A DNA stretch of 64,000 nucleotides from Elymus sibiricus (taxonomy: Eukaryota; Streptophyta; Magnoliopsida; Poales; Poaceae). The translations under genes were made by a program, and so were the position numbers. The stretch spans positions 378,204,114 to 378,268,113 of the forward strand of contig CM077676.1 in assembly GCA_039707655.1 (NCBI GenBank), given 5' to 3'. The notes beneath the pieces are model-generated. The model did not search any database. It saw only the letters and a list, made by a program, of their open reading frames with translations, and was not told the DNA's origin. This document shows positions 54,420-64,000 of this stretch, piece after piece (the stretch's first letter is position 1; the number at the start of each line of letters is the position of its first letter).

Positions 54420-55746
54420 CTACGAGTTTTGCACTGGTATGCCATCTTCGGTCTCCAGACGGACTGCGCCAGGTATGGTGACTCGTGCTACCTGATAAGG
54501 GCCTTCCCACTTTGGCATCAACTTGTTTGATTTCTTGGCGGACTGAATGCGCCGAAGAACAAGGTCGCCTTCCTCAAGGCTTCGGGCATGCACTTTGCGG
54601 CTATGATAGCGGCGCAAGGCTTGCTGGTAGCGTGTAGCTCGCACAGCCGCTCGAAGACGATCTTCCTCAAGGAGCGTTGCGTCATCTTGCCGCAGCTGCT
54701 CTTGCTCTACCTCATCATAGGTGAGCACTCGAGGTGACCCGTATATGAGTTCTGTGGGGAGCACCGCTTCTGCACCATAGACTAGGGAGAAGGGTGTCTG
54801 GCCGGTAGCTCGATTTGGTGTCGTTCTGAGTGACCAAAGAACCGCCGGCAACTCATCAATCTAGCGTCTTTCACATTTGCGTAGCCTGTCAAAAGTTCTT
54901 GTCTTGAGGCCTCGCAGCACTTCAGCATTTGCCCTTTCCGCTTGACCATTGCTTCTCGGTTGAGCAACAGACGCAAAACAGATTTTGCTGCCAAGGTCTC
55001 GGGTGTACTGCATGAAGGTGCGGCTCATGAATTGTGTGCCGTTGTCGGTGATGATTCTGTTAGGAACCCTGAAACGGCAAACTAATCCTTTGAAGAACTT
55101 GACAGCTGATTACGCTGTCACCTTCCTCACTGGCTCCACTTTAGGCCACTTTGTGAACTTGTCGATGGCGACATACAAGAACTCAAAGCCCCCGGTAGCA
55201 CGGGGGAAGGGGCCCAAAATATCAAGCCCCCAGACTGAAAAAGGCCAGGAGAGAGGGATTGTTTGCAGAGCTTGAGCTGGCTGATGTATGTTCTTCGAAT
55301 GGAACTGGCATGCTTCACACTTGGTTACTAGCTCAGTCGCATCCTGGAAGATAGTGGGCCAATAGAAGCCTTGCCGGAAAGCTTTGCTAGCAAGTGCTCT
55401 TGATCCTATATGAGAGCCACATATGCCTCCATGTATCTCCGCCAACAGCTTTAGTCCATCTTCCCGACAAAGACAACTCAGTTTCACACCGTTTGGTCTC
55501 TTTCTGTATAGTGTGTTATCCACAAACTGATACATACTTGACTGACGGGCTACTTTCTCAGCTTCTTCTTGGTCATCGGGAAGTTCTCCAGTTTGAAGGA
55601 AATGAACTATTTGATGTGCCCATGCCGGAGCCTGCGGCTCGACGACAAGGACTAAAGGCATTTCTTCGGCTGTGGGAGCACTTGCTTCAGCGGCAAGAAC
55701 CTGAGGTTCTGCGCGAAGCTGCTGCTCACCAGCGGTCGTGTCGTTG
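54420..55746 (-). pseudogene. Integrase of J
   Basis: Minus strand. The HHCC finger (about 55420-55290; LLAEIHGGICGSHIG, VTKCEACQFH) is followed by the core with D in GLDILGPFPRATGG, D in ITDNGTQFMSRTF and E in QPRSNGQAERANAE. The C-terminal part is LVYGAEAVLPTEL... KWEGPYQVARV. In-frame stops are TAA at about 55110 and TAG at about 54863, where Gln and Trp are expected. Otherwise the frame is conserved. The N-terminal side is interrupted by element I at 55747 and continues at 63060. Confidence 0.88.
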
Positions 55747-57433
55747 TGATACGTCTCCAATGTATATATAATTTATGAAGTATTCATGCCATGTTTATTA
55801 TAGTTTTTTATGATTTTGGTGCACTTTTATATGGCTTTTATATGATTTTCATGGACTAACATATTGTCCTAGTGCCCAGTGGCAGTTGCTGTTTTCTGCT
55901 TGTTTTGGGTTTCCAGAAAATCTATATCAAATGAAGTCCAAATGCAGCGAAACTTTTTGATGATTTTTTCTGGAACATAAGAGACACTAGAAGCTTCGGG
56001 AGAAGGCCAGATGACCCACAGGGGCCCCACAAGCAACCTGGGCGCGCAACCCCCCCCCCCCCCCCCAGGCGCGCCCTGGTGCCTCGTGGCCCCCCTGTGG
56101 CACCTCTTCGCGTGATTCCAACGCTGAAAAATCATATATATTCAGAAAGCCCTGACAGTTAACCTAGATGAGTTTTTACGCCACTGCAAGCCTCTGTACC
56201 TCCACGATCTCATCTACAGCCCTTTTCCGGCACCCTGCCGGAGGGGGGAATCATCACCGGAGGCCATCTTCATCATCCCGGCGGTCTTCATGACGAGGAG
56301 GGAGTACTTCACCCTCGGGGCTGAGGGTATGTACTAGTAGCTATGTGTTTGATATCTCTCTCTCTCTCTCGTGTTCTTGATTTGGCACGATCTTGATGTA
56401 CCGCGAGCTTTGTTAATATAGTTGGATCATATGGTGTTTCTCCCTCTCTATCTTGTTGTGATGAATTGAGTCTTTCCCTTTGAGGTTTCGTTATTGTCGG
56501 ATTGAATATTTGAGATTAGAGAACACTTGATGTATGTCTTGCATGTGGATACCCATGGTGACAATGGGGAATTCTATTGGTTCACTTGAGATATGTTTTG
56601 GCACTCAACTCGTGCATTCCCGAGGTGACATTGGGCTAATCTATGCATAGGGGTTGATGCACGTTCTTGTCCTACTTTCTCCGGTACAAATCTTGGGGCA
56701 CTCTTTGAACTTCTTTGTGTGGATTGAATATTATGATCTGAACTTGTTTGATGCATATCGAATTATCAACTCACGGATACTTGTGGTGACATTGGAGTAT
56801 CTAGGTGACATTAGAGTTGGTTGATGCGTATCATATGGTGTTATTTTAGTACGAACTCTAGGGTTGTTCGTGACACTTATAGGGATGGCTTAATAGATTG
56901 ATCGAAAAGGATAACTTTGAGGTGGTTTCATACCCTACAACAATTTCTATCTTATGTTCTCCGCTAATAGGAACATTGGAGTGATTCTTTATCGCACGTT
57001 GAGGGATTGTTATATGATCCAATTATGTTAGCACTGTTGAGGGATTGCACTAGTGAAAGTATGAACCCTAGGCCTTGTTTTTAAGCATTGCAATACCGTT
57101 TGTGCTCAGTTTTGTTACTTGCTACCTTGCTGTTTTTATATTTTCAGATTACAAAAACCTATATCTACTATCCATTCTACACTTTTATCACCATCTCTTC
57201 GCCGAACTAGTGCACCTATACAATTTACCATTGTATTGGGTGTGTTGGGGACACAAGAGATTTCTTGTATTTGGTTGCAGGGTTGTTCGAGAGATACCAT
57301 CTTCAACCTACGCCTCCCACAGATTGATAAACCTTAGGTCATCCACTTGAGGGAAAATTGCTACTGTCCTACAAAACTCTGCGCTTGGAGGCCCAACACG
57401 AGTCTACAAGAATAAGTTGTGTAGTAGACATCA
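55747..57433 (+). repeat. 5' LTR of element I
   Basis: 1687 bp. GC module at 56008-56100 with a 19-bp C run (56050-56068) in its centre. TATA-like CATATATATTC at about 56133. It ends GTAGTAGACATCA. Confidence 0.94.
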
Positions 57434-57443
57434 AGCTATTTTC

Positions 57444-57461
57444 TGGCGCCGTTGCCGGGGA
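57444..57461 (+). promoter_or_regulatory. Primer binding site of I (tRNA-Asp type)
   Basis: TGGCGCCGTTGCCGGGGA, a perfect match, 10 bp after the LTR. Confidence 0.92.
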
Positions 57462-57557
57462 GGTGAGTGCTTGATGGTATATCTTTAGATCTTGCAATCT
57501 AATCTTTTAGTTTCTTGTTTTATCACTAGTTTGGTTTATAAAAGAAAACTACAAAAA

Positions 57558-58334
57558 ATGGAATTGAGGTTGCCTCATATTATTCATCTTTATAATGTTT
57601 TTCTTGAAAATGATGGAGCGGAAAATTGTGCTCAATTGATAGAGGAAGAATTCAATAAAATGTTTGGCATAAATTCTTTGAATGATGAGCATGATTGCAA
57701 TGTTGTTAGTATGAATTCTATGAGTATCCATGATGCTAATGATATGCAAAGCCACAAGCTTGGGGATGCTATGTTTGATGAAGATGATATTTTTAGTCCC
57801 CCAAGTTTTGATGAGAAAATTTGTTATGATGAAACCATGCCTCCTATTTATGATGATTATATTGATGAAAGTGGCTTTGGAGAGGTCGTGACTTTATTTA
57901 ATAATGAATCCACTATTTTGGAAGAGGTTTCAATTGATTATGACAACAAAGTTGCTATCTATGATGATTATTGTGATGACATGTATGCTATAAAGAATAA
58001 TGATAACCATGAAACTTGTCATCATGATTTTAATTTTCAATTGGATTATGCCAATCAAGTATCTCATGATAGTTATTTTGTTGAATTTGCTCCCACTATT
58101 ATTGATGAGAACAAATTTGCTTATGTGGAGAGTAATAAAATTTCTATGCTTGTAGGTCATGAAAAGAATGCTTTATGTGATAGTTATATTGTTGAATTTC
58201 TTCATGATGCTACTGAAAATTATTATGAGAGAGGATCATATGCTTGTAGGTGTTGCAATAATATCAAGTTTCCTCTCTATGTGTTGAAAGTTTTGAAGTT
58301 ATGCTTGTTTTGCCTTCCTATGCTAGATCATTGA
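57558..58334 (+). CDS. Conserved acidic ORF of non-autonomous element (copy in I, 3' truncated)
   Basis: 258 codons from ATG 57558 (MELRLPHIIHLYNVFLEN), about 95 bp after the PBS. It shares HDCN, DAMFDEDDIFSPPSFDE, ESGFGEVVTLFNNESTILEE, IYDDYCDDMYAIKNND, SYFVEFAPT and NYYERGSYACR blocks with B. Compared with B, about 140 bp are deleted after CLPML, so the C-terminal HRKWVRLK block is lost and the frame stops at once. There is no internal stop before that. It has strong acidic and Asn/Asp/Tyr content and no recognised domain. Confidence 0.75.
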   Translation: MELRLPHIIHLYNVFLENDGAENCAQLIEEEFNKMFGINSLNDEHDCNVVSMNSMSIHDANDMQSHKLGDAMFDEDDIFSPPSFDEKICYDETMPPIYDDYIDESGFGEVVTLFNNESTILEEVSIDYDNKVAIYDDYCDDMYAIKNNDNHETCHHDFNFQLDYANQVSHDSYFVEFAPTIIDENKFAYVESNKISMLVGHEKNALCDSYIVEFLHDATENYYERGSYACRCCNNIKFPLYVLKVLKLCLFCLPMLDH

Positions 58335-61300
58335 AATCATCATGCCTAGCTAAAAAGGCATTAAAGAAAAGTGCTTGTTGGGAGACAACCCAATATTTAC
58401 ACCTACTGTTTTTGTGTGTTCACATGATTAAGCTACTGTAGTAATCAAGTTTTATATGTTTTATTTCAATAATGTGCCAAGTAAAGCCTTTGGGATAGTG
58501 TGGATGATAGTTGATTTGATTATGTGCAAAAACAGAAACTTTTGCGTCCAGTGATGGAATTTCTATTCTGTACTGGAGCGTGAGAAAATTCTGAAATTTT
58601 TAAAGAGTATTGAGTTACAAATTATTTACGTTGTCCTAATTTTTCAGAATTTCTGGAGGTACAGAAGTATGGTTTTTAAATGGCTTACTACACGCTGTTC
58701 TGTTTTTGACAGATTCTGTTTTCGATTCATAGTTTGCTTGTTTCAGGGTTTCCATAGCTTATATTGAGTAATATAAATTGTGGAAATGATAGAATACAGT
58801 AGGAATTATGTGAGAACAATTATGAATATTGTCTTGACAGTACCTAAGTGGATGATTTATTTTTATCATACTAACCTATCTCACCAAGTTTCGTTAAGTT
58901 TTGTGTGATTGAAGTTTTCAAGTTTTGGGTGAGATATCGATATGAGGAGAATAAGGAGTGGAAAGACCCTAAGCTTGTGGATTCCCAAGGCACCCCAAGG
59001 TAATATTCAAGGAACACTCAAGCGTCTAAGCTTGGGGATGCCCCGGAAGGCATCCCCTCTTTCGTCTTCAACATTATCGGTAACCTCACTTGGAGCTATA
59101 TTTTTATTCATCACATAATATGAGTTTTGCTTGGAGCATCATTTTCTTTTATTGATATTTGATTGCTGTTATCAATAATCATGTGTTGTATCTTTTAGTT
59201 CAATAAAATGCCAATTATAGCCTTTACCATGCTCAGTTTGCAAGTTCATGTGTTGCTGTTTGAAAACAGAAAGTTTTCTGTTATGTCCAGAATATTCCTG
59301 AATAGTCAGAACATGATAAAAATCTGAAATTCTTACACAGTAAGGATAAATGAGTTCTCTGTCACGTGGTAATTTTTCAGAATTTTTGGAGTTAGGGAAG
59401 TATGGATTCTTATTCACCCTTTACAGACTATTCTGTTTTAGCAGATTGCTGTTATAGTTGCATTGTTTGCATATGTTTGCGTGTTTAATGTTTCTATTTG
59501 AGGATAGGAGTATTAAATATGAAGAGGCATTTAGTATGCAATGTTTAATTATAACTTTTGTGATTTGCTACAGTAGAGAATGTTAAGGTTTTGAGTTGAT
59601 TTATACTAACTTATCTCACGAGTTCTTGTTGAGTTTTGTGTGGATGATGTTTTTAAGATTTAGGGAAGCCATGATATGAGAGGAATTAAGGAGACACAAG
59701 AGCTCAAGCTTGGGGATGCCCAAGGCATCCCAAATTAATATCTCAAGAAGTCTCAAGCATCTAAGCTTGGGGATGCCCCGGTAGGCATCCCACCTTTCTT
59801 CATCAACAATTATCGGTTAGTTTTGGTTGAGCCTAAGTTTTTGCTTCTTCACATGATATGTGCTATTCTTGGAATGTCATTTTATTTTGTTTTTCTTGCT
59901 GTTTGAATAAAATAATAAGATCTGAAATTTTTAATGAGAGAGAGTTCTCACATAGCAACTAAATTACTTAACTACTCATTTGATCTTCACTTGTATCTTT
60001 TTGGAGTAGTTTGTCATTTACTCTTGTGCTTCACTTATATTCCATGAGTAAATTGTTAAAATGAATTGAATATCATAAATTTGAAATTTATATGCTTCAT
60101 ATGCTTGTCCCATGAGGAGTAGTGACTTCACATACAAAGATGTATAAGTGGTAAAATTTATTGAAAGTTAACAAACATAGCATTGGTCACTTGAACAATT
60201 CATGAAAGAATTTTGAAGGAAGAGAAATTTCACATATAAATATACTATCTTGGACATCTTATATGATTGTGAGCCCCCATTAATTATTTTCAAGCTTGAT
60301 CAAGTAGTTGACGTTGGACAAGGAAGACAACGTAATGAGTTATGTTTGTTTATATTCACATAGAAGTTATATTGTCATGGATCCTCTAACATGTGGTGCT
60401 TGCTTAGGATCTTTTGCTTGCCAAAAATTCGTACTAAGTAGAGATACTACTTGTGCATCCAAAAACCCTTAAACCCAGTTTCTTGCCATGAGTTTCCACC
60501 ATATCTACCTATGGATTGAATAAGATCCTTCAAGTAAGTTGTCATCGGTGCAAAAAGCAATAAAAATTGCTCCTAAAATATGTATGATCTTTTATTGCAA
60601 AGGAAAATAAGCGTTGTACGAACTTGTGATGGTAAAGAAATAAAAGCGATGGACTGCATAATAAAGGTTGCTATCACAAGGGGCAATATAACGTGACGTT
60701 CCTTTGCATTAAGGGCTTGTGCATCCAACAACAAAAAGCGCATGACAACCTCTGCTTCCCTCTGTGAAGGGCCTATCTTTTACTTTTCTGTATTTACTTT
60801 TATGCAAGAGTCATTAATGTTCATCCCTATTCCGCTCTACTTATTCTTTAGTTGGCAAGCATCATGTGGTAGGGAAAGATCCAGGCACATATATCCAGTT
60901 GAATATAGGTGATCATGAGTTATTATTGTTGACATTATCCCTGAGATAAATAAGCTGGGAGGCAAAACATTAAGCCCCTATCTTCCTATGTGTTTGACTG
61001 AAATGGTTTGTTCTAAAAATATGCTTTGAGTGTCAGCAATCATGGAAGACTAAAAGATGGTTGAGTATGTGGAATTTGCTAGATCAAAGCTCTTACATAG
61101 ACCCTTACTGAAAATAAGATGAATTGCAATTGTTTGATGACTGAGAACATAGTTTGTTAGTTTTCAAGAAAGTTTATGGCCTATACTTTAAACATGTGAA
61201 TGGCTTGCTACTTGATCATGAGAAGTTTTATGAGATGAGCTACTGATTATGATATATATTGATGCTAGAAAAAGTGATTGAAATTATCATTGATCAAACT

Positions 61301-61389
61301 TATGCACTATGCTAGCATTCACACTTCATAAATTATTTCATTTATCATTTACCTACTCGAGGACGAGCAGAAATTAAGCTTGGGGATGC
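58335..61389 (+). repeat. 3' UTR of element I with PPT
   Basis: No gene is present. Two related segments carry AAGCTTGGGGATGCC pairs (58970-59050 and 59690-59790), which looks like a duplication. Bases 60500-60800 match Z (reverse of 40-400) instead of B. The PPT AAGCTTGGGGATGC (61376-61389) abuts the LTR. Confidence 0.85.
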
Positions 61390-63059
61390 TGATACGTCTC
61401 CAACATATCTATAATTTATGAAGTATTCATGCCATGTTTATTATAGTTTTGTATGATTTTGGTGCACTTTTATATGATTTTCATGGATTAACATATTGAC
61501 CTAGTGCCCAGTGCCAGTTCCTGTTTTCTGCTTGTTTTGGGTTTCCAGAAAATCTATATCAAATGAAGTCCGAATGCAGCGAAACTTTTTGACGATTTTT
61601 TCTGGAACATAAGTGACACTAGAAGTTTCGGGAGGATGCCAGAAGACCCACAGGGGCCCCATGGGCCACCTGGGCGCGCCACCCCCCCCCGGGTGCACCC
61701 TGGTGCCTCGTGGGCCCCCTGTGGCACCTCTTCGCGTGATTCCAACGCTGAAAAATCATATATATTCAGAAACCCCCGAAAGTTAACCTAGATGAGTTTT
61801 TACACCGCCGCAAGCCTCTGTACCTCCACGATCTCATCTACAGCCCTTTTCCGACACCCTGCCAGAGGGGGGAATCATCACCGGAGGCCATCTTCATCAT
61901 CCCGGCAGTCTCCATGACGAGTAGGGAGTAGTTCACCCTCGGGGCTGAGGGTATGTACTAGTAGCTATGTGTTTGATCTCTCTCTCTCTCTCTCTAGTGT
62001 TCTTGATTTGGCACGATCTTGATGTACCGCGAGCTTTGTTAATATAGTTGGATCATATGGTGTTTCTCCCTCTCTATCTTGTTATAATGAATTGAGTCTT
62101 TCCCTTTGAGGTTTCGTTATTGTCGGATTGAATATTTCAGATTTGAGAACACTCTATGTATGTCTTGCATGTGGATACCCGTGGTGACAATCGGGTATTC
62201 TATTGGTTCACTTGATATATGTTTTGGCACTCAACTCATGGATTCCCGAGGTGACATTGGGGTAATCTATGCATAGGGTTTGATGCATGTTCTTGTCCTA
62301 CTTTCTCCGGTAGAAATCTTGGGGCACTCTTTGAACTTCTTTGTGTGGATTGAATATTATGATCTGAACTTGTTTGTTGCATATCGAATAATCAACTCAC
62401 GGATACTTGTGGTGACATTGGAGTATCTAGGTGACATTAGAGTTGGTTGATGCGTATCATATGGTGTTATTTTAGTACGAACTCTAGGGCTGTTCGTGAC
62501 ACTTATAGGGATGGCTTAATAGATTGATCGGAAAGGATAACTTTGAGGTGGTTTCGTACCCTACAACAATTTCTATCTTATGTTCTCCGCTAATAGGAAC
62601 TTTGGAGTGATTCTTTATCGCACGTTGAGGGATTGTTATATGATCCAATTATGTTAGCACTGTTGAGAGATTGCACTAGTGAAAGTATGAACCCTAGGCC
62701 TTGTTTTTAAGCATTGCAATACCGTTTGCGCTCACTTTTGTTACTTGCTACCTTGCTTTTTTTATATTTTCAGATTACAAAAACCTATATCTACTATCCA
62801 TACTACACTTTTATCACCATCTCTTCCCCGAACTAGTGCACCTATACAATTTACCATTGTATTGGGTGTGTTGGGGACACAAGAGATTTCTTGTATTTGG
62901 TTGCAGGGTTGTTTGAGAGATACCATCTTCAACCTACGCCTCCCATGGATTGATAAACCTTAGGTCATCCACTTGAGGGAAAATTGCTACTGTCCTACAA
63001 AACTCTGCGCTTGGAGGCCCAACACGAGTCTACAAGAATAAGTTGTGTAGTAGACATCA
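61390..63059 (+). repeat. 3' LTR of element I
   Basis: 1670 bp, highly similar to the 5' LTR. GC module at 61638-61730 with a shorter C run. It ends GTAGTAGACATCA at 63059. Confidence 0.94.
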
Positions 63060-64000
63060 CGTTATTCCCGGCAACTTTCTTGCCGGCGGCTTCTGGGAGC
63101 TCTGCCGGAAAATACTTGCCGGTATTCAACTTTCTTCTTTTGCTGGCCTGTGCTGATGGAGTGACTGATGGTTGATTCAAATGGAGTACAAAAGTTGCCG
63201 GTTCCACGGGTAGTTTTTGAGCGGCATACTTTGACAGATGATCGGCAATGCTGTTTTCCGCACGAGGGATGTGCTCTGTTTGCAATCCGTCAAAGTGCTC
63301 TTCCAATTTCCTCACTTCTTCTACATACGCTTCCATCAACGGGCTCTAGTAGTCTTTGTTTACTTGCTTTACAACAAGCTGCGAGTCGCCACGGATGATC
63401 AACTTCCTGATTCCAAGGTCCACTGCGATCCTAAGACCGGCAAGGAGCACTTCGTACTCAACAGTGTTGTTTGTTGCTTTCTCCCTGGGAAAGTGCATTT
63501 GGATTACATACTTGAGATTCTCACCGGTGGTTGCGAGAAGCAGCACTCCGGCACCGGCACCTTGCAGCGAAAAGGCATCGTCAAAGTACATGATCCAGTC
63601 CTTAGCTGTTTCTTTGCCGGGGAGAACTATTTCTTGAATCTCTTTGTCTTGCGTTGGTGTCCATTCTGCAATGAACTCCGCCAAGGCTCTGCTCTGAATA
63701 GTTGATGTGCTTTCAAATTTGAGTGCAAAGCTTGACAATTCCAATGCCCACTCCACTATCCTGCCAGTTGCATCTGGATTTCTCAAAATACGCTGCAACG
63801 GAAAGCGAGTGACGACGGTGATCTCATGTGCTTGGAAGTAGTGACGCAGCTTTCCCGAGGCCATAAGAAGACCAAAAAGCAACTTCTGCACGCCGGAATA
63901 TCTTGATCTAGCCCCCTGTAGAAGGGAACTAACAAAATACACCAGTCGCTGCACCACCTTCTTCTTTGGCACCACTTGTTGATCAGCTTCATTTGCTTGC
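63060..64000 (-). pseudogene. RNase H region of J pol (two RNase H-like parts, runs off the edge)
   Basis: Minus strand. The end of the RT-associated RNase H appears as YFVSSLLQGARSRYSGVQKL, HYFQAHEITVVTRFPL and GRIVEWALELSSF. A second RNase H-like domain (archaeal type in Tat elements) follows: WIMYFDDAFSLQGAGAGVLL, NNTVEYEVLLAGLRIAVDLG and IIRGDSQLVVKQVN. The chain continues with EHIPRAENSIADHLSK. One TAG interrupts the frame at about 63346, where Trp is expected. The frame then leads to the CGTTA site at 63060 and resumes in integrase at 55746. Confidence 0.85.

Larger units (their letters stand above)
55747..63059 (+). mobile_element. Non-autonomous LTR retrotransposon I (complete)
   Basis: 7313 bp. 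Target duplication CGTTG (55742-55746) and CGTTA (63060-63064), one mismatch. LTRs are 55747-57433 and 61390-63059. It has a perfect tRNA-Asp PBS, the conserved acidic ORF and a 3' UTR. There is no gag or pol. It is inserted in the linker between RNase H and integrase of J. Confidence 0.94.
51244..64000 (-). mobile_element. Tat/Ogre-like Gypsy element J (3' LTR to RNase H, truncated by window edge)
   Basis: The minus-strand element has its 3' LTR at 51244-52100, an antisense B3 gene at 52752-53429, integrase 54420-55746, then element I, and RNase H pieces at 63060-64000. Gag, protease, most of RT and the 5' LTR lie off-window. Candidate target duplication ACATG at 51239-51243. A second RNase H type domain between RT-RNase H and integrase, and an antisense ORF between integrase and 3' LTR, are both features described for the Tat lineage. 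Confidence 0.85.

Noticed and set aside
1..64000. tRNA or rRNA genes
   Set aside because: Only PBS sequences complementary to tRNA 3' ends were seen; no cloverleaf or rRNA-like stretch was recognised.

Overview
The window is intergenic DNA of a large grass genome, most likely Triticeae (wheat, Aegilops or barley group). No intact host gene, tRNA, rRNA or CRISPR array was seen. Almost every base belongs to nested LTR retrotransposons, mainly Ty3/Gypsy of the Athila and Tat/Ogre type. The grass call rests on element style (TGATACGTCTCC-type LTRs, PBS matching tRNA-Asp, 4-kb LTRs starting TGTGACGCC, a Stowaway MITE). Family names given are from memory and were not searched.

Layout. (1) 1-25813: a minus-strand Athila-like Gypsy element ('Z'; gag-pol 19493-24098, 5' LTR 24302-25813, 3' LTR off the left edge). 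It is split by a plus-strand non-autonomous element ('B', 1526-19067, TSD GTGAC). B is itself split by a minus-strand relative ('A', 2008-8662, TSD GTCTC) and by a ~4-kb solo LTR ('C', 13846-17815, TSD CTAAC). (2) 25814-35568: a plus-strand element ('Y') with gag-protease and an ORF in the env position. It hosts a second ~4-kb solo LTR ('C2', 26307-30421, TSD AGAAG), and its 3' LTR is cut by a Tat-type LTR ('D', 35569-36429). (3) About 36510-48715: a minus-strand Athila-like element ('F') whose pol is cut by a solo LTR ('E', 36888-38457, TSD GTCCC) and by a complete non-autonomous element ('G', 39038-45873, TSD GGGAC). (4) 48703-50357: CACTA-like subterminal repeats and a two-exon B3-domain gene fragment whose intron holds a Stowaway MITE (49908-50161). 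(5) 50358-64000: an LTR of the A/G family ('H'), cut by a minus-strand Tat/Ogre-like element ('J', from 51244 past the right edge). The J pol is in turn cut by a complete non-autonomous element ('I', 55747-63059, TSD CGTTG/CGTTA).

How the parts relate. A, B, G and I carry no gag or pol. Each has the same acidic ORF of unknown function just after the tRNA-Asp PBS, and they must rely on a helper. Z and Y share long 3' UTR stretches with them and are the natural candidates. J carries a gene on the strand opposite to pol, with its own TATA box, an RG-rich N-terminus, a B3-like DNA-binding domain and an acidic tail. The two 4-kb LTRs carry, antisense to the LTR, a split-gene-like structure whose two exon-like segments have compatible phase in both copies. 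A GC-rich quasi-palindrome sits upstream of the TATA box in all seven LTR families of the Z/Y/A/B kind seen here, and recurs inside Z and Y ahead of their 3' ORFs.
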